Of a DNA stretch of 64,000 bases, positions 46,139-54,467 are shown one piece after another. The DNA lies in the NCBI RefSeq assembly GCF_003114855.1, contig NZ_BFBB01000008.1, forward strand, positions 558,001 to 622,000. The letters are read 5' to 3'. The number at the start of each line of letters is the position of its first letter. Within the stretch, counting starts at the first letter, position 1. Source of the stretch: Leptospira ryugenii. GTDB taxonomy: Bacteria; Spirochaetota; Leptospiria; Leptospirales; Leptospiraceae. The translations under genes were made by a program, and so were the position numbers. The notes under the pieces are model-generated. The model did not search any database. It was not told where the DNA came from and saw only the letters and a list, made by a program, of their open reading frames with translations.

Positions 46139-46657
46139 ATGATTCTCACCGGAAAAGAAATTCTAAAACGTCTAGGAAACGATATCAAAATAAAACCATA
46201 TGATGCAAAATTATTGAACCCAAATTCGTATAACCTATGTTTGCATGAAGATTTATTGGTGTATTCTCAATTTCCCTTGGATATGAAAAAACCAAACCCA
46301 ACAGAAAAAATCACTATACCAAAAGAGGGTATCGTGCTAGAGCCTGGAAAACTATACCTGGGTAGAACGATAGAATTCACGGAGACACATAACCTAGTCC
46401 CAATGTTAGAAGGACGGTCTTCTATTGGTAGGTTAGGTATGTTTGTACATATCACTGCTGGCTTCGGTGATGTTGGCTTTAAAGGATTTTGGACTCTGGA
46501 GATACAGGTGATTCATCCCTTGCGTGTATATGCAGGCGTACAAATCTGCCAGATATTCTACCACACAGTAGAGGGTTCCATTGAGGAATACAAATCAGGC
46601 AAGTACCAAGCGAACCAAGGTATCCAACCATCTTTGCTATATAAAGATTTTGAATAG
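46139..46657 (+). CDS. dcd: dCTP deaminase
   Basis: The 172-residue product has the dCTP deaminase/dUTPase trimeric fold: LNPNSYNLCLHEDLLVY near the start, LEGRSSIGRLGMFVHITAGFGDVGFKGFWTLEI with the nucleotide site and the catalytic Glu, and a C-terminal QPSLLYKDF arm. It deaminates dCTP to dUTP for thymidylate synthesis. It follows the enoyl-CoA hydratase gene by 2 bases. A perfect stem-loop lies 7 bases after its stop. The bifunctional archaeal type that also hydrolyses dUTP cannot be excluded from the sequence alone. Confidence 0.92.
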   Translation: MILTGKEILKRLGNDIKIKPYDAKLLNPNSYNLCLHEDLLVYSQFPLDMKKPNPTEKITIPKEGIVLEPGKLYLGRTIEFTETHNLVPMLEGRSSIGRLGMFVHITAGFGDVGFKGFWTLEIQVIHPLRVYAGVQICQIFYHTVEGSIEEYKSGKYQANQGIQPSLLYKDFE

Positions 46658-46663
46658 ATGTGG

Positions 46664-46690
46664 AATGGCTCGGAGTCTATCCGAGCCATT
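46664..46690. terminator. Stem-loop between dcd and the DUF2147 gene
   Basis: An 11-base perfect stem (AATGGCTCGGA with TCCGAGCCATT) surrounds the loop GTCTA in the 46-base gap between two converging genes. It could end transcription from either side. No long T-run follows on either strand directly, so it is not a canonical intrinsic terminator; a T-rich stretch begins near 46696. Confidence 0.55.
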
Positions 46691-46703
46691 CATATGCTTA
46701 GGG

Positions 46704-47228
46704 CTATTTTTTTGTTTTAAATGTGCAATCCCAACGAGACTCATCCAGGTTTAATCCAGACAATTTGGTCCAGGTATTGGTTTTACCAAGGAAAGAAAGA
46801 GAACAAAGTGTACCCCGTAGATCTAACTTGTTGCCACCTTCAATGGATGTGAATTTACCACAATAGGTTTTACCATCACGTGGGTTGTAAATCTTTCCAT
46901 TTTTATACACACCTTCTCCCACGTAGTCAAACCCAGTAATAAATACCATACCTAAATTGGGTCTCTTTCTGAGTGCAGGGTCCTCATTGTTGTGGTCAAG
47001 GTAAGGTGTGCCAGGCACTCCTTTGTCTTTGTCTTTTTCAGGATATGCATTGTCTTTGATGCAAATTGTTTTTCCACAATACTTGTCACCACATTTGAAG
47101 ATTTCGATCACAGAGTCTTTTTCTGGTGGTATATAACGGCCAACAGCAACGTCTGCTTCTTGAGCAAATAACATGGAAAAGGACCCAAAGGATAAAATTC
47201 CAAACAACAAGAGAGATTTTGATTTCAT
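46704..47228 (-). CDS. Secreted DUF2147 family protein
   Basis: The ATG at 47228 gives about 174 residues and a signal peptide cleaved near SMLFAQE. The frame is open to 47294 but would put non-signal residues in front. The mature protein is a small beta barrel with the DUF2147 signature: GRYIPPEKDSVIEIFKC, CGKTI, YTxGVYKNGKIYNPRDGKTY-like core, and LRGTLCSLSFLGKTNTWTKL at the end. The role is unknown; in Gram-negatives it is periplasmic. It is flanked downstream by the stem-loop at 46664. Confidence 0.85.
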   Translation of the reverse strand: MKSKSLLLFGILSFGSFSMLFAQEADVAVGRYIPPEKDSVIEIFKCGDKYCGKTICIKDNAYPEKDKDKGVPGTPYLDHNNEDPALRKRPNLGMVFITGFDYVGEGVYKNGKIYNPRDGKTYCGKFTSIEGGNKLDLRGTLCSLSFLGKTNTWTKLSGLNLDESRWDCTFKTKK

Positions 47229-47356
47229 AAATTTCCTTACTAATGATGGTAATTTTGATTCCCATATAGTATAGGAAAGGCAAAAGTATGGCAAGCTGGT
47301 TTTTTATCCTGAGCCTGTTTTTGCCCTAAAGGAAAATAGGCATGACCAAAACAAGA

Positions 47357-47384
47357 CCCAGGCACGAGAAATGCCTGAGCCCCC
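47357..47384 (-). terminator. Candidate terminator of the large SpoIIE gene
   Basis: Just beyond the stop of the minus-strand gene at 47394, the strand reads CTCAGGCA, loop TTTCTCG, TGCCTGGG, then TCTTGTTTTGG. The six central pairs are perfect and a T-rich stretch follows, as in an intrinsic terminator. The stem is short, so the call is tentative. Confidence 0.45.
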
Positions 47385-47393
47385 GGGTTGACT

Positions 47394-50300
47394 TTAGTTC
47401 AGACTTGTTGTTTTCTCCAATAATTTAGAGAGTTTAACTACGTTTTTGTTTTCAGGTTCGATCGCCTGTGCTCTCGTCACATAGGTAAGGGCTCTGTCAT
47501 AATTCCCCATCAAGCGACTCACATCAGCTAGGTTGATCAGATTTTGAAAATGATCTGGATCAATTTTAAATGCTTCGTGCGCAGCATGTAGAGCCTTTTC
47601 ATAATTTCCAAGTTTTTTCTCTGACATGGCAAGGTAATACCAGTACTCGGATTGGCTTTGGTTTTCTTTCAAAAATTCGTTGAGAACTTCTGAGGCGACC
47701 TCATAGTCTTTCCCTTTATAACTCACTAGACCTAGAAATTTATTGAGTTTTTGGTTGCTTGGGTCACTATCGAATGCTTTTTTCATCACGGAAATGGCTC
47801 TTTCCAATTCTCCGTTTTGGTAATGCATCTTTCCTTCCTCAAAAGCACCCGAGGTTGTCAGCGATGAATCCCAATCCTCCTTGGGAGCTTCGAAGTAAGT
47901 GTCAACAGGTACCTCTTCGATATTTTCATTGGAAGAGGTCTTACCTGAGGAAGCCATTTCTTCTTTGAAGACAAGAGAGAGCATGGAAAAGTCGTCTGTT
48001 AACTCACCGACACCCTTCAATATCCTTTCTACTTCATAGATATCGCCATTGGCTTGTTCGATGTATTTTAGAATCAATGTTTCGTCTTCGTTTATAGTTC
48101 TGACATCTTCATCTGGTGTTAAATCAATATCATCTCGACCATCTGAGGCTAAAATAAGTTTATCACCAGGCATCAATTGAAAGGTTTGGACTTCGAAAGG
48201 ATACTCTGAATCCAATCCTAGTTTTCTAAGTTTGAGTTCGTCTTCAATGAAGGATGCCTTACCATCTCGGTATAAAATGCTAAAAGGGTGCTCTGCATTG
48301 AAGTACCAAATCTTTCCAGTCTCATCGTCAATGAGCATAATGGTGGCAGAAATCACCATCGTCCCACTGAAAGATTTGAAGACCATATTGACTTCTTCAT
48401 ACACATCTGTGAGCCATTCCTCAGGAGTTCTGTTCAAAATACGTTTGTTACCTGCAGATCTTGCCATGATGGAGTTCATGACAACTCCCATCACTAGTGA
48501 TCCACCAGCCCCTTGCATAGATTTTCCCATGGCATCCCCGTTCATCACCATCGTATAGCGACGGAAATCATCAGGTTTCCCAAGTTTTAAATTTCCTGTG
48601 ATACAAATGTCACCACCGAGATCACCAGTTTTGTTTCGAAACTCGAAGGTTTTCTTTTGGTGCACATAAAAATCAGATTTGATATTGGAAGATTTGTTTG
48701 CATTAAAGAAGAGAGGCTTTGCTAATAAGGAAGTTAAGAAATAGTCACCATCTTGTTGTACTTTCAAACGGTGGATTTCGTCCATTTTCTCTTGGAGTTC
48801 TTTAGTTCTCTCTTTCACCTTCTCTTCAAGGTTTTCTGCGTAATCCTGCAGTTCACGTCTCGCATCTCGTATAGATGTCACCATTCCATTGAAAGATTCG
48901 GTTAGGTATCCAATCTCATCATTTACTTGGATGGAGACTTCTACCTCCATATTACCCTGGTTTACTTTTTCAACCCCAGCTAACAGGCTATATAGCGGAT
49001 TTATTAAAGTAGATCGGAAGAAGAGAGGAAAAATGACCAAGAGCACAACCAAAACAATCGCGAGAATGACAATTTCAAGTTTAGCAGACTTGTGCATATA
49101 GGCACGATAGTCACGATAATTGAATCCTACTTCACGTATGATTCGTTTTTTAGAATCATAGGTCATATAGGCAACATAGTGACCTAGGCCATCTAAATCC
49201 TTTCGGTAGTGGCGAGTGAGATCAGGCTTAAAATAACGGAAAAACTTGAGAAATTCCAATCTGAGGTCTTTGCCAGATATCTCCTTTCCATCCCATTTGC
49301 AATCATCTGAAATATGGCTCAGGATCGCATTTTTAAAACTATCCGCATTTTTTACTTTGGCTATGTAATTGCGCCCATCTTCACAAAATTGTTCGGCACC
49401 AATGTCAGAAAGTTTGTTGGTATTGATAAAAGTGCTTTTGTTTAATTTTTCAAAGAGCGCGTTCAGCTTTTCTTTGAGTTCTGCATTCTCTAAATCAGGA
49501 TTGTCTTCTAGATAAGCTTGGATTGCGTTCTTATAGCCTTCAAAGAAATACGGAGTAGTGGCTAATTTGTCCTGAAGAGCCTTACGGTATCCATTGGTTG
49601 GAAGATTTGTAACTTCAATATACAGTTCTGTGTTATATAAGTCGGCTTGAACGAGAGGAAGGTCTAAAGATACATTTTCGGGGTAGAGTGATTTTCGAAT
49701 TCCCTGTGTTAGGTTGTCGTATTCAATGATAAACCGAATGTCAGCTGTCCGTTCCCCTCCTTCTACTGCGCGGAGTGTTTTTTGAATGGATAGATTGTCA
49801 AAGGCAACTTCTTTTTCTTGGTCTACGATGAAGCTAAATGCTTGCATGATCAAAAGCATTGTAACAAAGGAAATACCAACGATTTTCACCATGAAGGTGG
49901 TTCTTTCTTCACTGGTATTGATATAGATCAGAGTGATCATAAAGAAGGCGAGGGTAAACAAGAGAACTAGCGCTGTGAGGTAGGTACTCCTTTCCATAGC
50001 TCCGTCTCTACTCATTACATTTGTGATGTTTGGAACAATAGCTGCTGTTAGGCCAGCGATACCCAATCCAAACAAGGCTCTCTTTTTCCCCTTCTCTAAT
50101 TTTGTCAATCGGTAGCCAGGTAATATGAAGAAGTTTAACAAAGAGTATAAGCCGATGCAGATTCCCAGAATCTTACTTGCACCTTCTGCATTGAAATCCC
50201 AGTGGTGAGCGGTGAAGTGGTATTTCTTTTCGCTGATGGAAGTTTGGTAGAGAAACCATAGCACAACAACGATCGCAAAACCATAAGTTGCATAAAGAAT

Positions 50301-50621
50301 GATATCTCCAATCTTCTTATCTGCGTTAGAGGGAAAACGAAAGAAAAATTGACCAAAGTGAATGATACCAAAAAGAATCAAACCACCCGTGAACCAACGG
50401 TGGTAAGATGCTATCGGATGGTAGTAAAATGCAGCCAAAAAGTAACCAAATTGAAAGAGGCAAAGGTATAAACACGCAAGACCCAAATGTTTGGTTGCCG
50501 GTGTTTTGTCCTTGAGTGAAAGAAAGAAGACGGAAAGGATTCCGATCAGAACGGTTACGATAAGACTACCAAAGGTATAATAGTTGGTAAGAATGTGTTG
50601 AATCGAAAGTGTATCACTCAT
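47394..50621 (-). CDS. 7TM-HAMP-SpoIIE phosphatase with C-terminal TPR repeats
   Basis: The 1075-residue product has seven hydrophobic helices at about 15-255, a large extracytoplasmic region at about 275-510, a membrane helix near 513-533, a HAMP domain near 535-590 and a coiled coil ending in KERTKELQEKMDEI. A SpoIIE phosphatase follows at about 645-885, with DLGGDICITG, GDAMGKSMQGAGG and LASDGRDDID. The last 150 residues hold four TPR units. It probably senses an external signal and dephosphorylates a STAS protein, with TPRs binding a partner. The mix of 7TM sensor, HAMP and TPR in one chain is unusual. Confidence 0.85.
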   Translation of the reverse strand: MSDTLSIQHILTNYYTFGSLIVTVLIGILSVFFLSLKDKTPATKHLGLACLYLCLFQFGYFLAAFYYHPIASYHRWFTGGLILFGIIHFGQFFFRFPSNADKKIGDIILYATYGFAIVVVLWFLYQTSISEKKYHFTAHHWDFNAEGASKILGICIGLYSLLNFFILPGYRLTKLEKGKKRALFGLGIAGLTAAIVPNITNVMSRDGAMERSTYLTALVLLFTLAFFMITLIYINTSEERTTFMVKIVGISFVTMLLIMQAFSFIVDQEKEVAFDNLSIQKTLRAVEGGERTADIRFIIEYDNLTQGIRKSLYPENVSLDLPLVQADLYNTELYIEVTNLPTNGYRKALQDKLATTPYFFEGYKNAIQAYLEDNPDLENAELKEKLNALFEKLNKSTFINTNKLSDIGAEQFCEDGRNYIAKVKNADSFKNAILSHISDDCKWDGKEISGKDLRLEFLKFFRYFKPDLTRHYRKDLDGLGHYVAYMTYDSKKRIIREVGFNYRDYRAYMHKSAKLEIVILAIVLVVLLVIFPLFFRSTLINPLYSLLAGVEKVNQGNMEVEVSIQVNDEIGYLTESFNGMVTSIRDARRELQDYAENLEEKVKERTKELQEKMDEIHRLKVQQDGDYFLTSLLAKPLFFNANKSSNIKSDFYVHQKKTFEFRNKTGDLGGDICITGNLKLGKPDDFRRYTMVMNGDAMGKSMQGAGGSLVMGVVMNSIMARSAGNKRILNRTPEEWLTDVYEEVNMVFKSFSGTMVISATIMLIDDETGKIWYFNAEHPFSILYRDGKASFIEDELKLRKLGLDSEYPFEVQTFQLMPGDKLILASDGRDDIDLTPDEDVRTINEDETLILKYIEQANGDIYEVERILKGVGELTDDFSMLSLVFKEEMASSGKTSSNENIEEVPVDTYFEAPKEDWDSSLTTSGAFEEGKMHYQNGELERAISVMKKAFDSDPSNQKLNKFLGLVSYKGKDYEVASEVLNEFLKENQSQSEYWYYLAMSEKKLGNYEKALHAAHEAFKIDPDHFQNLINLADVSRLMGNYDRALTYVTRAQAIEPENKNVVKLSKLLEKTTSLN

Positions 50622-50702
50622 ATTTGGGGCTTCTGGCAGGGTTGATTTCAGAAAATGGTATCATAAGATGACATCGGAAAGCAATCTATTTTCCGAATTT
50701 CT

Positions 50703-50726
50703 GCAACCTGGGGATCTCCAGGTTGC
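50703..50726 (-). terminator. Strong stem-loop after rlpA
   Basis: A perfect nine-base stem (GCAACCTGG with CCAGGTTGC) with a six-base loop lies 27 bases beyond the minus-strand rlpA stop and before the start of the next minus-strand gene. No T-run follows, so it may act as a terminator of another type or protect the mRNA end. Confidence 0.5.
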
Positions 50727-50752
50727 GGAAGAAAGGATTCCGATAGGTTTAC

Positions 50753-51643
50753 TTATTTGGGGGGAATGAAGCAGTCGATCCCATCGTACTTCATACGAGA
50801 TTTCAGACTTTCTGCCTTGGTTCGATCGGAGAAATCCCCAACTTGAACCACATACTTCCCTTCCCTAGGATAGATAAAGACGGATTCGTTGTATTCTGAC
50901 TTTAAGGTTTCCTTGTATTTATTGGCACGTTCTTGTTCCTTAAACACTCCAACTTGCACCGTATATCCCTTTGGCTGTTGGACTGAAGGAACAGCAGTTT
51001 TTGTAGGTGTAGGATTGGTTTTGTTGGGAGTTAATTTCTCTGGCTTTGCGGGAACATCATCTAAAAGGTCTGCATCGTCCAGGTCATTGTCAAGATCTTC
51101 CACCGCCTCTCCTTTTTTGAGAACACGAATGCCGACTTTGGTTACACCTTTATCTTTAAAATCGAGTAGTTCGGCAGTTTTTTCCGAAACATCCACGATG
51201 CGTTCATCCACAAAAGGCCCTCGGTCGTTGATTCGCACGACAGCTTCCTTATTATTTTCAAGGTTTTGGATCTTGACCAGCGTGCCTAAAGGAAGAGTTC
51301 TGTGGGCTCCCGTTAATTTGGTTCTATCAAATGGCTCACCACTCGCCGTTTGGCGCCCTTGGAATTTCAATCCATACCAAGAAGATAATCCCACTTCATC
51401 GAAGCTACCTGTAGGGTTTGCTTTCTTTTCTGGCAATCCAGTTGTCGGTTTCGTTGCGTCGAGATCTGCTAACACAGACTTGGCAACAGGGTCCTCACTG
51501 TTGGAAACAGTTCGGCTTTTCTGTGACCTTTCGAAAAAAATATCCTCTGGATCTCCGGAGGCACTGTAGCTTCTTCTTGTTGCGTCTGTGGAGGAACAAG
51601 ATACCAGCCATAGTACCAAAGGTACGATTAAAAACTTTTGCAT
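50753..51643 (-). CDS. rlpA: RlpA-like septal lipoprotein with SPOR domain
   Basis: The 296-residue product begins with MQKFLIVPLVLWLVSC, a lipoprotein signal with lipobox LVSC. Residues about 84-172 form the RlpA double-psi beta barrel, with GLSSWYGLKFQGRQTASGEPF, the catalytic-type HRTLPLGT and the VRINDRGPF motif. A Pro/Lys/Thr-rich linker follows. The C-terminus from about 222 is a SPOR domain with YTVQVGVFKEQERA and YVVQVGDFS, which binds denuded glycan strands at division sites. RlpA enzymes cleave such glycans as lytic transglycosylases. A stem-loop follows at 50703. Confidence 0.93.
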   Translation of the reverse strand: MQKFLIVPLVLWLVSCSSTDATRRSYSASGDPEDIFFERSQKSRTVSNSEDPVAKSVLADLDATKPTTGLPEKKANPTGSFDEVGLSSWYGLKFQGRQTASGEPFDRTKLTGAHRTLPLGTLVKIQNLENNKEAVVRINDRGPFVDERIVDVSEKTAELLDFKDKGVTKVGIRVLKKGEAVEDLDNDLDDADLLDDVPAKPEKLTPNKTNPTPTKTAVPSVQQPKGYTVQVGVFKEQERANKYKETLKSEYNESVFIYPREGKYVVQVGDFSDRTKAESLKSRMKYDGIDCFIPPK

Positions 51644-51750
51644 GGCTATCCCCTTTCTTTTGGAATCTTACAATACCTTTCGGAGAGTTTTTGAGAATCC
51701 CATGAAAGATTTTTCAGGCCAAAAGAAAAATACAATCGATACTCGAACTG

Positions 51751-52653
51751 ATGCAAGCGCCCGAAATCCAATCACTATTCAATGAGGCTGTAAGACTCGA
51801 AAAAGCAGGTGAAAGGAAAAAAAGCAAAGAGACATATTTAAAAATCATCGAGTTATCCCCAGACCATCATCTCAGCTATCAAAACTTAGGTGCCATTTTT
51901 TCAAAAGAGGGAGATCATCGGAATGCCTTGGACTTCTTTCTGAAAGCAATCCGATTAAATCCTGATTTCAAAAATTACTATAATGCAGGTGTTTCTGTAT
52001 TCAAATTGAAAGAATATGAAAAGGCTGTGCATTTCATTAAACAGGCATTACATTTAAACAAACAGTTTATCCTTGGGCATTTGCTCTTGGCTCAAATCTA
52101 CCAACATCTAAACCAAGATGAGAAGACAGAGATTTATCTAAAAAATATTATTAAACTAGATCCAAACCATAAATCAGCTTTGGGAGGCTTAGCTATGTTT
52201 TATTATGAAAGGAAGCGCTATCCGGAGAGTTTGAAAATGCTGGAGAGATACCTTTTGCTCTATCCAGGTAATGCTCAACTTAAGTTGATTCAATCGGAAG
52301 TATTGGCAAAACAGGGGAACTTTAAAGAATCAGCAAATCTTTTGATGGAAATGACAAAGACGGATGTTGGTTTCACTCATTTTAATGAAACCTTGGCATC
52401 GGCCTGGCAAGAGGAAGATGAACTAGCAAAGGAAAGCATACATCGAATCCAAACAACGGCAAAAAAAAGACTAAAAGAATTCCAAACAAAATTGGAGCTA
52501 TCAAGAGAGAATCCAGAAGAATTTGCGCCACCAGAACCCCAGGAAGCTTTGGATTTAAGTTTGTTGTATCTATTTAACGGAAATCCAGAAAAAGCGATGC
52601 AATATTTGGTCTTTGCCCAGAAGATGAAGGAAAACACGGATGCAAAGGACTGA
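51751..52653 (+). CDS. Cytoplasmic TPR protein
   Basis: The 300-residue product has no signal peptide. It is built of about six tetratricopeptide repeats: the first at residues 3-35, then HLSYQNLGAIFSKEGDHRNALDFF, KNYYNAGVSVFKLKEYEKAVHFI, FILGHLLLAQIYQHL and KSALGGLAMFYYERKRYPESL as typical units. The last 80 residues are charged helix. TPRs bind other proteins; the partner is unknown. The start ATG at 51751 is preceded by only a weak ribosome-binding sequence. The next gene begins 2 bases after its stop and also encodes a TPR protein, so the two may form one complex. Confidence 0.8.
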   Translation: MQAPEIQSLFNEAVRLEKAGERKKSKETYLKIIELSPDHHLSYQNLGAIFSKEGDHRNALDFFLKAIRLNPDFKNYYNAGVSVFKLKEYEKAVHFIKQALHLNKQFILGHLLLAQIYQHLNQDEKTEIYLKNIIKLDPNHKSALGGLAMFYYERKRYPESLKMLERYLLLYPGNAQLKLIQSEVLAKQGNFKESANLLMEMTKTDVGFTHFNETLASAWQEEDELAKESIHRIQTTAKKRLKEFQTKLELSRENPEEFAPPEPQEALDLSLLYLFNGNPEKAMQYLVFAQKMKENTDAKD

Positions 52654-52655
52654 GA

Positions 52656-53567
52656 TTGAGAGGGATTTTATTACTCATTTGCCTTACCATATTTTCTTGT
52701 CGTTACCCTGTTAAGAACCAGGAAAGGATAGAGGAAGATAGAGGGTTTTTACTTCCTCCTGAAACAGAAGATAGTTATTCCTGTAACCAGAAAGGGATTA
52801 GAGCTGCAAAGGATGGCAAAATAGAAATGGCAGAAGCTATTTGGGACGATTGTGTCCAAACCAATCCACGTTCTGTTCTGACACATCTGAATCGGCTCCG
52901 GCTTTTTTTCCTTTTAGAAGAATATGAAACATTCAAAAAAAAGGTCCAAAAAGAAGCACCAGAATTCCAAAATCCAACCTACCTCGCCATCCTCAGAGAC
53001 TTAGAAGAGAAATATCGATTAGAAGAACAAGTAGTACTTCTAGACGGACTTTCAAGAGTGAAAGGATGGGAATTATATGCTTACCAAGAACTAGCTGAAT
53101 ACTACCAAAACCAGGGAAATATCAATTATGCGGTTTCCTATTGGAACCAAATCTTAGAGGTGAATCCTTTCCATGAGGACGCTTTGTACGGTATGGTAGA
53201 GATCCAGATTATCCAACAAAAATGGTATTCTGTTTTGGATTATGCAAAATCCATATCTGTAGTTGCAAAGAAGAGGAAAGATTATCATTACTATTTTATG
53301 AAGGCCTATTTTGAATTGGGTGAATACAGTGAAGCAATCTCTTGGGCGGTCAAAGCAACTGACCAGGAAAAGGCCCAACTCTCTTTTTTAGAACTTTGGA
53401 GAGATTGTTTATTGCTCACACAAGAAGACCCGAAGTGGGACGCATTGTTGCCTCACTACCGAAAATTGAAAGAATTGGGATATACGATACCAGAATCAAA
53501 TTTTTTTCCCACTAAAGATACTTCTGGTAAAGAATTAAGAAAAGCAATGCGATCAGGTAGACATTGA
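52656..53567 (+). CDS. TPR lipoprotein
   Basis: The TTG at 52656 follows AAGGA and gives a signal sequence with lipobox TIFSC near residue 15. The 303-residue product has a Pro/Glu-rich stretch and then TPR-like units such as SYSCNQKGIRAAKDGKIEMAEAI-type and LYAYQELAEYYQNQGNINYAV. It is therefore an envelope lipoprotein with helical repeats. It follows the cytoplasmic TPR gene by 2 bases. It converges on folP with a 15-base overlap. The role is unknown, perhaps scaffolding of an envelope complex. Confidence 0.75.
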   Translation: MRGILLLICLTIFSCRYPVKNQERIEEDRGFLLPPETEDSYSCNQKGIRAAKDGKIEMAEAIWDDCVQTNPRSVLTHLNRLRLFFLLEEYETFKKKVQKEAPEFQNPTYLAILRDLEEKYRLEEQVVLLDGLSRVKGWELYAYQELAEYYQNQGNINYAVSYWNQILEVNPFHEDALYGMVEIQIIQQKWYSVLDYAKSISVVAKKRKDYHYYFMKAYFELGEYSEAISWAVKATDQEKAQLSFLELWRDCLLLTQEDPKWDALLPHYRKLKELGYTIPESNFFPTKDTSGKELRKAMRSGRH

Positions 53568-54371
53568 TTTGATTCTCTTTAAAATGATCTCGGCTTGTTT
53601 GATTTTTTTTATGTTATGAGTGCGGATCCAAGGGACACCTTTTTCAACTAGATACTGTTCGCAAACCAAAGTGGCTATCTCTCGTTCTAGAGCAGGGATA
53701 CCCCCTAATGCCGAACCCAAAAAAGACTTCCTCGAGACACTCACCATAAGATTTGGATACTCTTCCAAGAGGACATCAATCTTTGCTAGGGCAGTGAAGG
53801 AAAGATTTGCATCCTCTCCTAAAAACATTCCCATCCCAGGATCAAAATACAATCGATCGGTTTCTAGCCCCCAAGAGGACAGATAGGATTGTCTCTCTTT
53901 AAAAAATGCAGTTATGTGTTGGAGAATGTTATCAGTGGTCAAAATGGATTCTTTTCGCGCGATGCCAAGTGTGTGAGAGTGCATAACTATCAACTTAATC
54001 TCCCTGTTTTGGAGTAACAAGGGTTGTAAGATCATTTTTGATTTAGGGTCTGAAAATCCGCTGATATCATTTACAACCAATACTCCTTCTTGGATGCCCA
54101 CTGACTGAACCTCTGGTCGAAAGCTATCCAAACAGATCTGGGGAGTCAGCTTTCTTAATTCAGGAAGGATACTGCGAATCCTTCGGATTTCTTCTTCTAT
54201 GGGAACGAGTGTTGCAGAAACATTTGAGGATTGGCCTGAAATTTCGATCCAATCTGCACCATCCTTGAGGAGCTCTTCGATTTTACGTAGGGCATATTTG
54301 GGTTCCAAAAATTGATTCCCATCCGAAAAAGAATCTTCGGTCATATTCAGGATTCCAAAATAAGTGCTCAT
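53553..54371 (-). CDS. folP: Divergent dihydropteroate synthase family protein
   Basis: The 272-residue product has the DHPS order: GILNMTEDSFSDG at the start, VVNDISGFSD, FDPGMGMFLG, SVSRKSFLG and WIRTHNIK near the end. These keep Asn, the Asp and Lys of the pterin site, and the Arg/His pair. Two positions differ. The DIGGESTRPG loop, with the Thr that contacts substrate, is EISGQSSN, and the VDTS strand reads LDSF. It may still make dihydropteroate with lower fit, or may act as a paralogue with another role. No other folate gene is adjacent. Confidence 0.8.
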   Translation of the reverse strand: MSTYFGILNMTEDSFSDGNQFLEPKYALRKIEELLKDGADWIEISGQSSNVSATLVPIEEEIRRIRSILPELRKLTPQICLDSFRPEVQSVGIQEGVLVVNDISGFSDPKSKMILQPLLLQNREIKLIVMHSHTLGIARKESILTTDNILQHITAFFKERQSYLSSWGLETDRLYFDPGMGMFLGEDANLSFTALAKIDVLLEEYPNLMVSVSRKSFLGSALGGIPALEREIATLVCEQYLVEKGVPWIRTHNIKKIKQAEIILKRIKSMST

Positions 54372-54467
54372 TCCCTGAAAGAATCGGAAGTGATCTTTGC
54401 TGACAATTCCTTCTTTTTTCCCTTGGCAGAATAATGAGTAAAACCGATACCTTTAAGAGATAGGCAG

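Noticed and set aside
50889..51569. 226-codon open frame antisense to rlpA
   Set aside because: It is a shadow of the RlpA-SPOR gene, which has clear motifs throughout; the antisense product has Ser/Arg-rich low-complexity content and no motif.
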